A DNA stretch of 64,000 bases from Denitratisoma sp. DHT3 (GCF_007833355.1 NZ_CP020914.1:3148047-3212046); one strand, 5' to 3'; shown: positions 45,426-55,518, counted from the stretch's first letter. Numbers and translations: made by a program. The notes: generated by a model from the sequence alone, not told the origin.

Positions 45426-46289
45426 ATGGGACGCCTCGGTCTGGCGCTGATCTGGCTGCTGCACGGGTTGCCGCTGTCCTGGCAGGACCGGCTGGGCCGG
45501 CTGCTGGGCGCCGCGCTCTGGCTGGCGAACCGGGAGCGGCGGCAGGCGACGCTGATCAACCTCGGGCTGTGCCTGCCGAAACTGGACGCGCGGGCGCGGC
45601 GGAACCTGGCGCGGCGCCACTTCGGCCGCTTCGCCGCCACCGCCCTGGAGCGGGGCGTGCTCTGGTGGTCGGCGCCGGCGCGGCTGCGGCGCCTGATCCG
45701 GATCGAGGGGCTGGAGCGGCTGGCGGCGCTGCAAGGGCGGCCGCTGATCCTGCTGGCGCCGCATTTCGTCGGGCTCGACATGGGCTGGTCGCGCCTGTGC
45801 ATGGAACTGGACATGGTCACCATGTACGCGCGGGTGAAGAATCCGTTCTTCGACGCCGCCATCCGCCGCGGTCGCACCCGTTTCGGCCAGCAGACCCTGC
45901 TTTCGCGCCAGGACGGACTGCGCCGCGTGGTGGCCGAGATCCGCGCCGGCAAGCCCTTCTACTATCTGCCGGATCTCGACTACGGTGCCCGCGACGCGGT
46001 GTTCGCGCCCTTTTTCGGCGTGCCGGCGGCCACCATCACCGGGCTGTCGCGCCTGGCCCGGCTCACGGGGGCCGCGGTGGTGCCGGTGATCAGCCGCCGC
46101 GACGGCGATGGCTACCGGGTGAGCCTCGGTGCCCCCTGGAGCGATTACCCCGGCGACGATCCCGGCGCCGACGCGGCCAGGATGAACGCTTTCATCGAAG
46201 CCGAGATCCGCGCCGGCGACCCGGCTGAATACCTGTGGTCGCACAAGCGGTTCAAGACCCGGCCTCCGGGCGAAAAAGGGCTTTATTGA
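45426..46289 (+). CDS. Lysophospholipid/lipid A acyltransferase, LpxL family (second copy)
   Basis: 287 residues. N-terminal hydrophobic anchor LGLALIWLLHGLPLSWQDRL, acyltransferase motif HX4D in LLAPHFVGLDMGWSRL, then YYLPDLDYGARDAVFAPFFG and AEYLWSHKRFKTRP. The DLDYGA and WxHKRFKTRP marks fit LpxL lauroyl transferases. Starts 2 bases after its paralogue, so co-translated; the two may add different secondary chains to lipid A. Confidence 0.9.
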   Translation: MGRLGLALIWLLHGLPLSWQDRLGRLLGAALWLANRERRQATLINLGLCLPKLDARARRNLARRHFGRFAATALERGVLWWSAPARLRRLIRIEGLERLAALQGRPLILLAPHFVGLDMGWSRLCMELDMVTMYARVKNPFFDAAIRRGRTRFGQQTLLSRQDGLRRVVAEIRAGKPFYYLPDLDYGARDAVFAPFFGVPAATITGLSRLARLTGAAVVPVISRRDGDGYRVSLGAPWSDYPGDDPGADAARMNAFIEAEIRAGDPAEYLWSHKRFKTRPPGEKGLY

Positions 46290-46339
46290 GATATCTATTC
46301 GCCGGCCCCGTCCCTTGCCCGAGTGAGTAACATAAAACG

Positions 46340-46750
46340 ATGTTCGCCAATCCCAACGAAGATGAAATCCGCCACCTGCTGCGCACGGTGAAAACGGTCG
46401 CCGTGGTGGGATTCTCCCCCCAGCCCGACCGCCCCAGTCATCGCGTGGCCCTGGCCCTGCGTCTTGCCGGCTACCGGGTGATCCCGGTGCGGCCCGGCCT
46501 GGACGAGGGACTGGGGGAGAAGGCCTATGCATCGGTGCGCGACCTGCCCGAGGTGCCGGACGTGGTGGATGTGTTCCGCGCGCCCGATGCCGTCGACGCC
46601 ATCGTCGACGAATGCATCGCCCGCGGCGTCACCCGGCTCTGGCTCCAGGACGGCGTGATCAACGAGGCCGCCGCCGAACGGGCGCGGGCCGCGGGCCTGA
46701 CGGTGGTGATGGACCGGTGCATGCTGCGCGACCAGGGCTTGCTGGCATGA
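46340..46750 (+). CDS. CoA-binding domain protein (YccU-like)
   Basis: 136 residues, one Rossmann-like CoA-binding domain: [51 protein letters not shown], and [17 protein letters not shown], then VMDRCMLRD. Close to E. coli YccU; ligand and role unknown. Lies in the lpxL-dapF operon region. Confidence 0.9.
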   Translation: MFANPNEDEIRHLLRTVKTVAVVGFSPQPDRPSHRVALALRLAGYRVIPVRPGLDEGLGEKAYASVRDLPEVPDVVDVFRAPDAVDAIVDECIARGVTRLWLQDGVINEAAAERARAAGLTVVMDRCMLRDQGLLA

Positions 46751-46769
46751 GCGGGATGGAGGGCGGCCG

Positions 46770-47615
46770 ATGAAGATCCGTTTCACCAAGATGCAGGGGC
46801 TGGGCAACGATTTCGTGGTGCTCGACGCCGTCACCGGCAGCTTCGTGCCGACGCCGGCCCAGGCCCGCTTCCTGGCCGATCGTCATTTCGGCGTGGGCTG
46901 CGACCAGATCCTGATCGTCGAGAAGGCGACGGCGCCCGGGGTGGATTTCCGCTACCGCATCTTCAACGCCGATGGCGGCGAGGTCGAGCAGTGCGGCAAC
47001 GGCGCGCGCTGCTTCGCCCGCTTCGTCGCCGACGCCGGCCTCACCGACAAGCGCGAAATCCGGGTCGAGACCAAGAGCGGCGTGATCGCGCCGCGCCTGG
47101 AGGCCGACGGCCAGGTCACCGTGGACATGGGCGAGCCGCGTTTCGCACCGGCCGAGATCCCCTTCGCCAGCGACAGCGACGCGGTGATCCAGCCTCTGGC
47201 CGCGGCGGGGCGGGAGTGGCTGATCACCGTGGTGTCGATGGGCAATCCCCATGCGGTGCAGGTGGTCGACGACGTGGACCTGGCGCCGGTGGCCGAGGAC
47301 GGTCCCTTGATCGAGCACCACCCGCGCTTTCCCTTGCGCGTGAATGCCGGTTTCATGGCGGTCGTCGATCGCCATGCCATCCGCTTGCGGGTCCATGAGC
47401 GCGGCAGCGGCGAAACCCTGGCCTGCGGAACCGGCGCTTGTGCCGCCGTGGTGGCGGGGATTCGGCGCGGCCTCCTGGATTCGCCGGTGCGGGTCGATAC
47501 CCGGGGCGGCGCGCTGTCGATCGCCTGGGCCGGCGCCGGCGCGCCGGTGCTGATGACCGGCCCGGCGGTGACCGTGTTTCAAGGCGAAATCGAACTTCCC
47601 GAGGACCTCCGATGA
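46770..47615 (+). CDS. dapF: Diaminopimelate epimerase
   Basis: Converts LL-DAP to meso-DAP for lysine and peptidoglycan; 281 residues. Starts [18 protein letters not shown]. The two catalytic cysteines are in [15 protein letters not shown] and [14 protein letters not shown]. Stop overlaps the DUF484 start (ATGA). Confidence 0.97.
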   Translation: MKIRFTKMQGLGNDFVVLDAVTGSFVPTPAQARFLADRHFGVGCDQILIVEKATAPGVDFRYRIFNADGGEVEQCGNGARCFARFVADAGLTDKREIRVETKSGVIAPRLEADGQVTVDMGEPRFAPAEIPFASDSDAVIQPLAAAGREWLITVVSMGNPHAVQVVDDVDLAPVAEDGPLIEHHPRFPLRVNAGFMAVVDRHAIRLRVHERGSGETLACGTGACAAVVAGIRRGLLDSPVRVDTRGGALSIAWAGAGAPVLMTGPAVTVFQGEIELPEDLR

Positions 47616-48286
47616 ACGCAGAAGAAATTGCCCTCTATCTCAAGACCCATCCCGAGTTTTTCGAACAGCACGGCGACCTGCTGACGCAGATCCGCATTCC
47701 CGACCCCCATGGCGGCGCCGCCATCTCGCTGGCCGAGCGCCAGGTGACGCTGTTGCGGGACAAGGCGCGGGTGCTGGAAAGCAAGCTGGCGGAACTGATC
47801 GGCTACGGCGAGGAGAACGATGTGATCGCCGAGAAGGTGCATCGACTGGCCATGGCCCTGTTGGGCGTCGACAGCCTGGCCGGCGCGGTGCATGTGCTCA
47901 ACACCCATCTTTCCGGTTCCTTCGCCGTCCCCCATGTGGCGGTGCGCATCTGGGGCGTGGGCGGCGGCCTTGACGGCGAGGGGGTGCCGAACGAGTTCCT
48001 GCCGGTGTCCGATACGTTGAAGGCGCTTGCCGGCAGCCTCCATCGTCCCTATTGCGGTTCGGCCAACGGCCAGGAAGCGGCGGCCCTGTTCGGCGAGCAG
48101 GGTGGGCATGTCCGCTCCCTGGCGCAGATTCCGCTGCGCGAGGACGGCGTCGAGGGCGGCGCCTGCTTCGGCGTGCTGGTGCTGGCCAGCGAGGAAGTGG
48201 AACGCTTCTACCCGGACATGGGCGTGATGTTCCTCACCCGCATCGGCGATCTGGCGGCCTCGACCCTGCTGCGCGTGGTCGATTGA
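47612..48286 (+). CDS. DUF484 family protein
   Basis: 224 residues. Family N-terminus [20 protein letters not shown] and [20 protein letters not shown] coiled coil, then a GAF-like domain ([38 protein letters not shown]). Commonly found between dapF and xerC, as here. The precise function is unknown. Confidence 0.93.
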   Translation: MNAEEIALYLKTHPEFFEQHGDLLTQIRIPDPHGGAAISLAERQVTLLRDKARVLESKLAELIGYGEENDVIAEKVHRLAMALLGVDSLAGAVHVLNTHLSGSFAVPHVAVRIWGVGGGLDGEGVPNEFLPVSDTLKALAGSLHRPYCGSANGQEAAALFGEQGGHVRSLAQIPLREDGVEGGACFGVLVLASEEVERFYPDMGVMFLTRIGDLAASTLLRVVD

Positions 48287-48288
48287 AC

Positions 48289-49176
48289 GTGCCGACGGGG
48301 GACACGCCCGACGCGTTCCTCGACGAGCTGGCGCATCAGCGGCGCGCCAGCCCGCATACGATAGCCGCCTATCGCCGCGATCTGCGCCTGTTGACCGAGC
48401 TGACTGGCGCCGCGCCGCTGGCGGCGGTGCCGCCGCAGCAAATACGGCGTTTCGCGATGCAGCTCCATGGCCGCGGCCTGGCGCCGCGCAGCCTGGCGCG
48501 GACACTCTCGGCGTGGCGGGCCTATTACCGCTGGCTGGCGCGGCGCGGCCTGATTTCCCGCAATCCGGTGGAGGGCGTGCGCGCGCCGCGGGCGCCGCGC
48601 ACGCTGCCCAAGGCGCTGCCGGTGGATCAGGTGCAGGCCCTGCTCGATGCGCCGGCCAACGATCTGCTGGAGCTGCGCGACCGCGCGATGTTCGAACTTT
48701 TCTATTCCTCCGGCCTGCGCCTGGCGGAACTGGCGGGCCTCGACGTGGCCCCCCATCTCGATCTGGCGGAGCGGGAAGTCACCGTCACCGGCAAGCGCGG
48801 CAAGACGCGGACCGTGCCGCTCGGGCGACAGGCGGCCGAGGCCCTGGCCGCCTGGCTGCGGCAGCGGGCGACGCTGGCGGCGGCCGACGAGGCGGCGCTG
48901 TTCGTCAGCCGTCGCGGCGGCCGCCTGTCAGCCGGGCAAGTGGAGCGCCGCCTGGCGCGCTGGGCCCGACAGCAGGGGCTGGGACAACACGTCCATCCGC
49001 ACATGCTGCGCCATTCCTTCGCCTCGCACCTGTTGCAGTCCTCGGGCGACCTGCGCGCGGTGCAGGAGCTGCTCGGCCACGCCAGCATCCGCACCACGCA
49101 GATCTACACCCATCTGGACTTCCAGCGCCTGGCACAGGTTTACGACGCCGCCCATCCGCGGGCGCGGAAGAAATGA
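48289..49176 (+). CDS. xerC: Site-specific tyrosine recombinase XerC
   Basis: Resolves chromosome dimers at dif with XerD; 295 residues. N-terminal SAM-like core-binding domain (ELAHQRRASPHTIAAYRRDL) and catalytic domain with all residues: Arg in SSGLRLAEL, Lys in VTGKRGKTR, HMLRHSFA (H-x-x-R), LLGHASIRTTQ and nucleophile Tyr in IYTHLD. The start is GTG 48289, just after the DUF484 stop; TTG 48283 overlapping that stop is an alternative. Confidence 0.96.
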   Translation: MPTGDTPDAFLDELAHQRRASPHTIAAYRRDLRLLTELTGAAPLAAVPPQQIRRFAMQLHGRGLAPRSLARTLSAWRAYYRWLARRGLISRNPVEGVRAPRAPRTLPKALPVDQVQALLDAPANDLLELRDRAMFELFYSSGLRLAELAGLDVAPHLDLAEREVTVTGKRGKTRTVPLGRQAAEALAAWLRQRATLAAADEAALFVSRRGGRLSAGQVERRLARWARQQGLGQHVHPHMLRHSFASHLLQSSGDLRAVQELLGHASIRTTQIYTHLDFQRLAQVYDAAHPRARKK

Positions 49177-49192
49177 GCGGGGCAGGCGCCGC

Positions 49193-49381
49193 TCAGTTGG
49201 CGTCGTAGTAGTAAGCCTTCTGCGGCACTTCGATTTCGGCCAGCAGACGCTCCGCCTCGGGGTCCTGGGGGCCCTTGTCCCACCACAGGGCGCGCCCCTT
49301 TTTCTGCTCCGTCAGTTCTTCCGGATGCTGCTTGAGCCATTCGCGGATGAACAGGGTGTGCTCGGATTCGTAGTGGGCCAT
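49193..49381 (-). CDS. DUF3460 family small protein
   Basis: 62 residues: YESEHTLFIREWLKQHPEEL, then GRALWWDKGPQDPEAER and VPQKAYYYDAN. This matches the betaproteobacterial DUF3460 family of unknown function. ATG 49381 lies 36 bases after the spoT stop on the same strand, so it could be the last gene of the yicC-gmk-rpoZ-spoT cluster. Confidence 0.85.
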   Translation of the reverse strand: MAHYESEHTLFIREWLKQHPEELTEQKKGRALWWDKGPQDPEAERLLAEIEVPQKAYYYDAN

Positions 49382-49417
49382 GATGTCGCCTTTCGTGAGG
49401 GAACGGATTTCCGGTCC

Positions 49418-51601
49418 TTAAGCCTTCCGGTCCTTGAGCCGCGCGATGCGCATGACCTCGGGGACCGTCCGCAGATTGCGCAGCACCCTGGCCAGGTGCA
49501 CGCGGTTGGAAACTTCCAGGGTGAACGAGACCGTGGTGGTCGTATCCTGCTTGTCGGCGACCCGCACGTCGATGATGTTGGACTGGGCTTCGGCGATCGC
49601 TGCGGCCAGCTTGGCCAGCACTCCGCGCCTGTTCTGCACCAGCGCCTGGATCGAGACCTCGAACAGGCGGTCGATGTCGGCTTCCCATTCGACGTTGATC
49701 CAGTCCACGCGATCGCCCCGCAGCTTCGCCAGGTTGGGACAGTCGTGGGTGTGCACCACCAGGCCCTGGCCCTTGTGGATCAGGCCGACGATGGGGTCAC
49801 CTGGAATGGGGTTGCAACAACCGGCGATCTGCACCGCCATGCCCTCGGTGCCGCGGATCGTGATGGAGCCGGCCTTTCCGGCTTCCGGCGCCGAGGTTTC
49901 CTTGGCCAGCAGGCGCCGCGCGACGACGGCGGCCAGGCGCTTGCCGATGCCGATGTCGGTGTAGATCTCCTTGCGCGAGCGGGTGCCTTCGGTCTTGAGG
50001 AATTTGTCCCATGTGGCCTTGTCCATCTTGGACAGGGCCTGGCCGATTTCGTCCAGGGCGCGGGCCAGCAGGCGCTCGCCCAGGTGGGTGGCCGCCTCGG
50101 TCTGCTGGGTCTTGAGAAAATGGCGGATGCGGGAGCGCGCCCGCGCGCTCCTGACATAGGTCAGCCAGGCCGGGTTGGGGCTGGCATGTGGCGCGGTGAT
50201 GATCTCCACGCGGTCGCCGTTGCGCAGCTCGGTGCGCAGGGACATCGGTTCCAGGTTGATGCGGCAGGCCACGCAGCGGTTGCCGATGTCCGTGTGCACG
50301 GCATAGGCGAAATCCACCGGAGTGGAACCCTTGGGCAGGGCGATGATCTTGCCCTTGGGCGTGAACACATAGACCTCGCCGATGAACAAATCCACCTTGA
50401 CGTGCTCGAGGAATTCCGAGGAACTGTCCGCGGTGGACTGCAGTTCCAGCAGGGACTGCAGCCACATGTGGGTCTTGCGCTGGAGCTCCGAGATCGCCGG
50501 ATCGTCCTTGTACAGCCAGTGCGAGGCGACGCCGGATTCGGCGACGTTGTGCATCTCCTGGGTGCGGATCTGGATCTCGACCGGCATGCCGTAGGGACCG
50601 ATCAGCGTGGTGTGCAGCGATTGGTAGCCATTGGCCTTGGGGATGGCGATGTAGTCCTTGAACTTCCCGGGCACCGGGTTGTAGAGCGCGTGCAGCGCGC
50701 CCAGGGCCAGGTAGCAGGTGGGCACGTCCTTGACCACGATGCGCAGGCCATAGATGTCCAGCACCTGGGAAAAGGTCAGGTGTTTCTCCCGCATCTTGCG
50801 GTAGATGCCGAACAGGTGCTTCTCCCGGCCCATGATTTCGGCCTTGATGCCCCAGGTGGGCAGATGGGTCTCGACGGCCTCGCGGATCTTGTCCACCACG
50901 CCACGCCGATTGCCGCGCGCCGCCTTGACAGCCTTCTCGAGCACCCGGTAGCGCATCGGATTGATGTGCTTGAAGGACAGCTCCTGGAGTTCGCGGAACA
51001 GGAAGTTCAGCCCCAGGCGATTGGCGATGGGCGCGTAGATTTCCAGGGTCTCGCGGGCGATCCGGCGCCGCTTTTCCGGACGGACCGCGTCCAGGGTCTG
51101 CATGTTGTGCAGGCGGTCGGCCAGCTTGATCAGGATGACGCGCACGTCGCGCGCCATCGCCAGCAGCATCTTGCTGAAATTCTCCGCCTGGGCCTCCTCC
51201 AGGGTCTGGTTTTCCAGACGATCCAGCTTCGAGACGCCATCCACCAGTTCCGCCGCGGTCTTGCCGAACTGATCGGCGATCTGCGTCTTGGTGATGGCGG
51301 TGTCCTCCATCACGTCATGGAGCAGGGCGGCGATGACGGCATGGGCATCCAGGTGCCAGCCCACCAGGGTTTCGGCGACGGAGAGGGGGTGGGAAATGTA
51401 GGGTGCGCCGCTGACGCGGAACTGTCCGCGGTGGGCGGCGTCGCCGAAGACGAAGGCGGCGCCGACGCGGGCGATTTCTTCAGGCTTGAGGTAGGTGCCG
51501 AGACGGGCGTTGAAGCGTTCCAGCTGACTCGCCAGGGCCTGGTCGGGCGAGCGCGGGGGTTGGGCGGCCTGGGCGGGAGGGTGCGGACGCCGTGCGGCCA
51601 T
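49418..51601 (-). CDS. spoT: Bifunctional (p)ppGpp synthetase/hydrolase SpoT
   Basis: 727 residues. HD hydrolase (about 55-200) with intact LLHDVMEDT, synthetase (about 240-370) with GREKHLFGIYRKM, DIYGLRIVV and YIAIPKANGYQSLHTTLIGP, TGS (VYVFTPKGKIIALPKGSTPV), helical/ZFD region with AGCCNPIPGDPIVG and a C-terminal ACT domain (RRGVLAKLAAAIAEAQSNI). Both active sites look intact. Minus-strand operon yicC-gmk-rpoZ-spoT. Confidence 0.96.
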   Translation of the reverse strand: MAARRPHPPAQAAQPPRSPDQALASQLERFNARLGTYLKPEEIARVGAAFVFGDAAHRGQFRVSGAPYISHPLSVAETLVGWHLDAHAVIAALLHDVMEDTAITKTQIADQFGKTAAELVDGVSKLDRLENQTLEEAQAENFSKMLLAMARDVRVILIKLADRLHNMQTLDAVRPEKRRRIARETLEIYAPIANRLGLNFLFRELQELSFKHINPMRYRVLEKAVKAARGNRRGVVDKIREAVETHLPTWGIKAEIMGREKHLFGIYRKMREKHLTFSQVLDIYGLRIVVKDVPTCYLALGALHALYNPVPGKFKDYIAIPKANGYQSLHTTLIGPYGMPVEIQIRTQEMHNVAESGVASHWLYKDDPAISELQRKTHMWLQSLLELQSTADSSSEFLEHVKVDLFIGEVYVFTPKGKIIALPKGSTPVDFAYAVHTDIGNRCVACRINLEPMSLRTELRNGDRVEIITAPHASPNPAWLTYVRSARARSRIRHFLKTQQTEAATHLGERLLARALDEIGQALSKMDKATWDKFLKTEGTRSRKEIYTDIGIGKRLAAVVARRLLAKETSAPEAGKAGSITIRGTEGMAVQIAGCCNPIPGDPIVGLIHKGQGLVVHTHDCPNLAKLRGDRVDWINVEWEADIDRLFEVSIQALVQNRRGVLAKLAAAIAEAQSNIIDVRVADKQDTTTTVSFTLEVSNRVHLARVLRNLRTVPEVMRIARLKDRKA

Positions 51602-51630
51602 GGCAAAAATCCTCCCGCCGGTTCACAGCG

Positions 51631-51837
51631 TCAGGCCTGGCCCCGGTTGAGGAGTTCCAGGCCGATGAGGCCGGCGGCCATTTCGCGCAGGGCCAGTACC
51701 GTCGGCTTGTCGCGCTCGGCCTCGACCTGGGGCGTGCTGCCCATGGCGATCTGCCGGGCCCGATAGGTCGCGGCCAGGGTCAGTTGGAAACGGTTGGGGA
51801 TGCGCTTGAGGCAGTCGTCGACGGTAACGCGGGCCAT
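51631..51837 (-). CDS. rpoZ: RNA polymerase omega subunit
   Basis: 68 residues: [20 protein letters not shown], then [16 protein letters not shown], and [16 protein letters not shown]. Omega helps beta-prime folding and carries part of a (p)ppGpp binding site in enterics, which fits its place next to spoT. Start at ATG 51837; spoT starts 30 bases after its stop. Confidence 0.97.
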   Translation of the reverse strand: MARVTVDDCLKRIPNRFQLTLAATYRARQIAMGSTPQVEAERDKPTVLALREMAAGLIGLELLNRGQA

Positions 51838-51851
51838 GTTTGGATTCCTGG

Positions 51852-52469
51852 TCAGTGGGATTCGAGAAAGCGGAAAACGTCTCCATGACGCTCCCGCTGG
51901 CGGGACAGACGAAGGCGCGTGCTGCGCACTGCTGCCAGCAGGTCTTCCAGTGCAACCCGCAAATCGGCGTTGATTATAACAAAGTCGAACTCGCCGACAT
52001 GACGCATTTCCCCCAGGGCGGCGGCCACCCGGCGCGCGATGACGTCGTCGCCATCCTGACCGCGGCCGCGCAGACGGCGCTCCAGTTCCTCGACCGACGG
52101 CGGCAGGACGAAAATGCCGACGGCGTCGGGAAACTGCTTGCGCACTTGCTGGGCGCCCTGCCAGTCGATTTCCAGCAGCACGTCCTCGCCGGCGGCCATG
52201 CGCTGCGCCAGCCAGGGGCGGGAGGTTCCGTAGAAATTGCCATGGACTTCGGCCCATTCGACGAAGTCGCCGCGCTCGCGCATCGCCTGAAAGGTCGGCA
52301 CATCGACGAAGTGATACTGCACGCCGTCCTGCTCTCCCGGCCGCGGCGGACGGGTGGTGTGGGAAATGGACAGCCGCACCTGGGGGTCGCGCTCCAGCAG
52401 CATCCCGACCAGAGTGGTCTTGCCGGCGCCGGAAGGCGCCGCGACGATGAAAAGGCTTCCGCCGCTCAT
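51852..52469 (-). CDS. gmk: Guanylate kinase
   Basis: Phosphorylates GMP to GDP; 205 residues. P-loop [11 protein letters not shown], the GMP-binding [21 protein letters not shown] and HGNFYGTSR, and [16 protein letters not shown]. Classical yicC-gmk-rpoZ-spoT order; 14 bases before rpoZ. Confidence 0.97.
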   Translation of the reverse strand: MSGGSLFIVAAPSGAGKTTLVGMLLERDPQVRLSISHTTRPPRPGEQDGVQYHFVDVPTFQAMRERGDFVEWAEVHGNFYGTSRPWLAQRMAAGEDVLLEIDWQGAQQVRKQFPDAVGIFVLPPSVEELERRLRGRGQDGDDVIARRVAAALGEMRHVGEFDFVIINADLRVALEDLLAAVRSTRLRLSRQRERHGDVFRFLESH

Positions 52470-52475
52470 GAGGTT

Positions 52476-53342
52476 CTACTCCAGGTTCTGCACTTGTTCC
52501 CGCATCTGCTCGATCAGCAGCTTCAGTTCCAGCGCGATGCCGGTGATCTCGGCGCAGACCGACTTCGAGGCCAGGGTGTTGGCTTCGCGGTTCAGCTCCT
52601 GCATCAGGAAGTCGAGGCGCTTGCCGACCGCGCCGCCTTTTTTCAGCACCCGGTCCACTTCGTCCAGGTGGGTGGAGAGCCGCGCCAATTCCTCGGCGAC
52701 GTCCACGCGGGCGGCGAACACACCCACCTCCTGGCGGATGCGGTCCTCGTCCAGATTCGCCACGGCCTCCCGCAGCTTGGTCGCCAGTCGTTCCTGGTAG
52801 TCGCCCAGTACCCGCGGCAGCAGCGGGCCGACCTGGGTCACCAGTTCTCGCATGCGGGCGGTGCGTTGGCGCAGGGTGGCGGCCAGTTTTTCGCCTTCAC
52901 GGGCGCGGGTGGCGAGGAATTCGTCGAGCAGTTCGCCCATCAGGGCCATGCATTCGGCCTGCAACTGGTCGGCGGGCAGTTCCTGGCTGGCAAGGACGCC
53001 CGGCCAGGCAAGGACCTCCGCGACCGACAGGGCCTGGGCCTGGGGCAGGGTCCGGCGCACCGCCGCCTCGAGCGCCGCCAGTTGCGCCAGCAGGTCCGCG
53101 TCGGGCGCGATGTCGCGGCGGCGGCCGGCCTGCGACTGTAGATAGGCGCGGCATTCGACCTTGCCGCGCTGCAGCCGGGCGCCGATCTGTTCGCGCAGCG
53201 GCATTTCCAGGGGTCGCAACTCCTCGCTGATGCGAAAGCCGAGATCCAGGTAGCGGGAATTGACGCTTTTCAGTTCCAGGTTGAGGACCGCGAGGCCCAG
53301 ATCGCGGGCGCCGGCGGCGTAGCCAGTCATGCTGTAGATCAT
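52476..53342 (-). CDS. yicC: YicC/YloC family endoribonuclease
   Basis: 288 residues. Family N-terminus [15 protein letters not shown] and [21 protein letters not shown]-terminal [18 protein letters not shown], then [17 protein letters not shown]. YicC of E. coli is a hexameric RNase that promotes RyhB decay. First gene of its operon, 6 bases before gmk. Confidence 0.95.
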   Translation of the reverse strand: MIYSMTGYAAGARDLGLAVLNLELKSVNSRYLDLGFRISEELRPLEMPLREQIGARLQRGKVECRAYLQSQAGRRRDIAPDADLLAQLAALEAAVRRTLPQAQALSVAEVLAWPGVLASQELPADQLQAECMALMGELLDEFLATRAREGEKLAATLRQRTARMRELVTQVGPLLPRVLGDYQERLATKLREAVANLDEDRIRQEVGVFAARVDVAEELARLSTHLDEVDRVLKKGGAVGKRLDFLMQELNREANTLASKSVCAEITGIALELKLLIEQMREQVQNLE

Positions 53343-53417
53343 GGTATCGATGGCCTGACGGCTTTACACCATCCGGCGGGGAACGGAGAATGCCGGGAAT
53401 TCTATCCTGTCCCGCTC

Positions 53418-54350
53418 ATGTCGCCCGCTCAGGCCAATCAGCCGCTGCCTTCCGGATTCCTGCTTGAGCAATATCGCATCGAGCGACAGATTTCCCTGGG
53501 TGGGTTCTCGATCGTCTATCTGGCCTATGACACCCAGGAGACGCCGGTGGCGATCAAGGAATATCTGCCAAGTTCCCTGGCCCTGCGCGCCGGCGAGAAC
53601 CCCGAGCCGGTGGTGGCGGAAATCCATCGGACGGCCTTCAACCACGGCATGAAGTGTTTCTTCGAGGAGGGCCGCACCCTGGCTCGGCTCAGCCATCCCA
53701 ACGTGGTGGGCGTGCTGAACTTCTTTCGCGCCAACGGCACCGCCTATCTGGTGATGCGCTACGAACGCGGGCGCACCTTGCAGGAGCACATCCAGAAGCA
53801 TTCGGGCCAGATCGGCGAGGAATTCCTGCGCACGATGTTCGCGCGCCTGCTCAACGGCCTGCGCGAAGTGCACGGCCACAAGCTGCTGCATCTGGATCTC
53901 AAGCCCGGCAACATCTACCTGCGCACCGACGCCATGCCGGTGCTGCTGGATTTCGGCGCGGCGCGGCAAGTGATCGGCAGCGAGGCGCCGCGCCTCAAGA
54001 CCATGCACACGCCGGGCTTCGCCGCCCCGGAACAGTACGAGAGCATCGACCGGTGCGGCCCGTGGACCGACATCTACGGCGTCGGCGCGACGATCTATGC
54101 CTGCGTGGCGGGTAAGGCGCCTCCCGCCGCCAATCGGCGGCGCGAGGGCGAGCCGCTGCCGGCCGCCGTCGAGGTCGGGGCGAAAAAATACTCGCGACAT
54201 CTGCTGGAAATCATCGACCTCTGCCTGCAACTGGACCCCCTGGCCCGGCCCCAGAGCGTCTTCGCCCTGCAGCGGGAATTGAGCCGGGAGGATTATCGGC
54301 GACCGGTGCGTGGCGTGCTGTCGCGCCTGAAGGGGATGCTCGGATCCTGA
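53418..54350 (+). CDS. Serine/threonine protein kinase (Hanks type)
   Basis: 310-residue single-domain kinase without a transmembrane or sensor domain. Gly-rich loop LGGFSIVYLAYD, Lys in VAIKEYLP, catalytic loop HLDLKPGNI (HRD Arg replaced by Leu, common in this bacterial group), DFGAARQV, and FAAPEQYESIDRCGPWTDIYG activation region. Divergent from yicC and 50 bp ahead of napF on the same strand. The substrate is unknown. Confidence 0.9.
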   Translation: MSPAQANQPLPSGFLLEQYRIERQISLGGFSIVYLAYDTQETPVAIKEYLPSSLALRAGENPEPVVAEIHRTAFNHGMKCFFEEGRTLARLSHPNVVGVLNFFRANGTAYLVMRYERGRTLQEHIQKHSGQIGEEFLRTMFARLLNGLREVHGHKLLHLDLKPGNIYLRTDAMPVLLDFGAARQVIGSEAPRLKTMHTPGFAAPEQYESIDRCGPWTDIYGVGATIYACVAGKAPPAANRRREGEPLPAAVEVGAKKYSRHLLEIIDLCLQLDPLARPQSVFALQRELSREDYRRPVRGVLSRLKGMLGS

Positions 54351-54400
54351 CTTGATCCCCGCCATGGTGGGGCAAGCGGCTTTCCAGTAGGCTGCCGGGC

Positions 54401-54880
54401 ATGGTATCGAGACGACAATTTCTGCGCGGCGACCTGGCGGGCAAGACGTCGCCCCTGCGGCCCCCCGGGGCCTTGGCCGAGACCGAGTTCGTCACGGCCT
54501 GCCGGCGCTGCGGCGACTGCCTGCAGGCGTGCCCGGAGCGCATCCTGATCCCGGGTCCGGGAGGATATCCGGCGCTGGATTTCGCGCTCGGTGCTTGCAG
54601 CTTTTGCGGCGCCTGCCAGCGCGCCTGTCCAACCGGGGCGTTGCGGGCCGACGGCAGCGGCGCCCCCGCCCATCGGGTGGCGCAGATCGGCGCCGACTGC
54701 CTGGCCCGCCACGGCGTGGTCTGCCGCAGTTGCGGCGACGCCTGCCTGCTCGGGGCCATCGGCTTCCCCCCGCTTGCGGGCGCCGTGTCATTGCCCGTCG
54801 TGGCCGCAGCGGCCTGTACCGGCTGTGGTGCCTGCGTCGGCGTCTGTCCGCAACGGGCCGTGACGGTCCGGGCACTCTAG
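54401..54880 (+). CDS. napF: Ferredoxin-type protein NapF
   Basis: 159 residues. N-terminal SRRQFLRGDLAG looks Tat-like, but NapF is cytoplasmic in E. coli. Four cysteine groups: CRRCGDCLQACPE, CSFCGACQRACPT, CRSCGDACLL and CTGCGACVGVCPQ. NapF helps mature NapA. It is on the plus strand, convergent with napDAGHB, with dispersed repeat copy E between, so it is separated from the rest of the nap operon. Confidence 0.93.
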   Translation: MVSRRQFLRGDLAGKTSPLRPPGALAETEFVTACRRCGDCLQACPERILIPGPGGYPALDFALGACSFCGACQRACPTGALRADGSGAPAHRVAQIGADCLARHGVVCRSCGDACLLGAIGFPPLAGAVSLPVVAAAACTGCGACVGVCPQRAVTVRAL

Positions 54881-54890
54881 CGCGAAAAAC

Positions 54891-55044
54891 AAGCTTTTCC
54901 GCCGGGCCGCTATTTCCCACGATGGGGAAAAGCGGCACGCGGCGAAGCCGCAACGCATCGGTGCCGCCACGAAGCTCCCCCAAACGCCCGAGCGCAGCGA
55001 GCCGTAACTCGACCCCCCCGGAGGGGAGCGAAGGGGGGCGAGCC
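54891..55044 (+). repeat. Dispersed intergenic repeat, copy E
   Basis: Forward copy filling the gap between convergent napF and napB. Blocks: AAGCTTTTCCGCCGGGCC, ATGGGGAAAAGCGGCACGCG, AACGCATCGGTGCCGCCAC, GAGCGCAGCGAGCCGTAAC, CCCCCCCGGAGGGGAGCG, GGGGGGCGAGCC. Same CACGATGGGGAAAAGC subtype as copy C. Confidence 0.85.
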
Positions 55045-55061
55045 TCTAGCTAGCGGTCGGC

Positions 55062-55505
55062 TCAGCGCTTGGCCGCGGTCTTGCCGGGCTTGGCGACGAA
55101 GTTGTTTTCGACCAGGGGCTTGGCATCCACCTGGGGCACGTGACAGTTGTTGCACTGATAGCGCGTCATGCTCACCTCGTTGTTGGTCAGGTGGCTGTCG
55201 CCGATCTTCGGCGCCCGCTTTTCCTTGTGCTTCTCGACGCTATGGCAACTGAGGCACTGGTTTTCCTCCAGGTTGATGTCGTCGAAATTGGTGATCATGT
55301 GCGGAATCAGCGGCGGCTGCTGCTCGAAGGTGCGGGCAATCGGTTTTTGCAGGCCGGGCTTCCTGCCCTGGTAGCTCATTTCCACGGGCGCCTTGTCGTC
55401 GCTGGCGACGCCTTCTCCGCGCAGCGAGGCGACCTGCTGCGCCACCGCCCAGCCAGAGATGCTGGTCAGGAGTGCCGCCAGAGTGATGGTGATGGTCCTT
55501 TTCAT
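55062..55505 (-). CDS. napB: Periplasmic nitrate reductase small subunit, dihaem cytochrome c
   Basis: 147 residues with Sec signal RTITITLAALLTSISGWAVA. Two haem c motifs CLSCH and CNNCH, with the distal His ligands expected near PHMITNFDDI and DSHLTNNE. Passes electrons to NapA in the periplasm. ATG 55505; last gene of the napDAGHB operon. Confidence 0.96.
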   Translation of the reverse strand: MKRTITITLAALLTSISGWAVAQQVASLRGEGVASDDKAPVEMSYQGRKPGLQKPIARTFEQQPPLIPHMITNFDDINLEENQCLSCHSVEKHKEKRAPKIGDSHLTNNEVSMTRYQCNNCHVPQVDAKPLVENNFVAKPGKTAAKR

Positions 55506-55518
55506 GATGAGCTCCCCT

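Noticed and set aside
48647..51766. 1039-codon plus-strand frame over xerC end and spoT
   Set aside because: Shadow frame antisense to spoT; no domain, no SD, and it crosses two gene ends.
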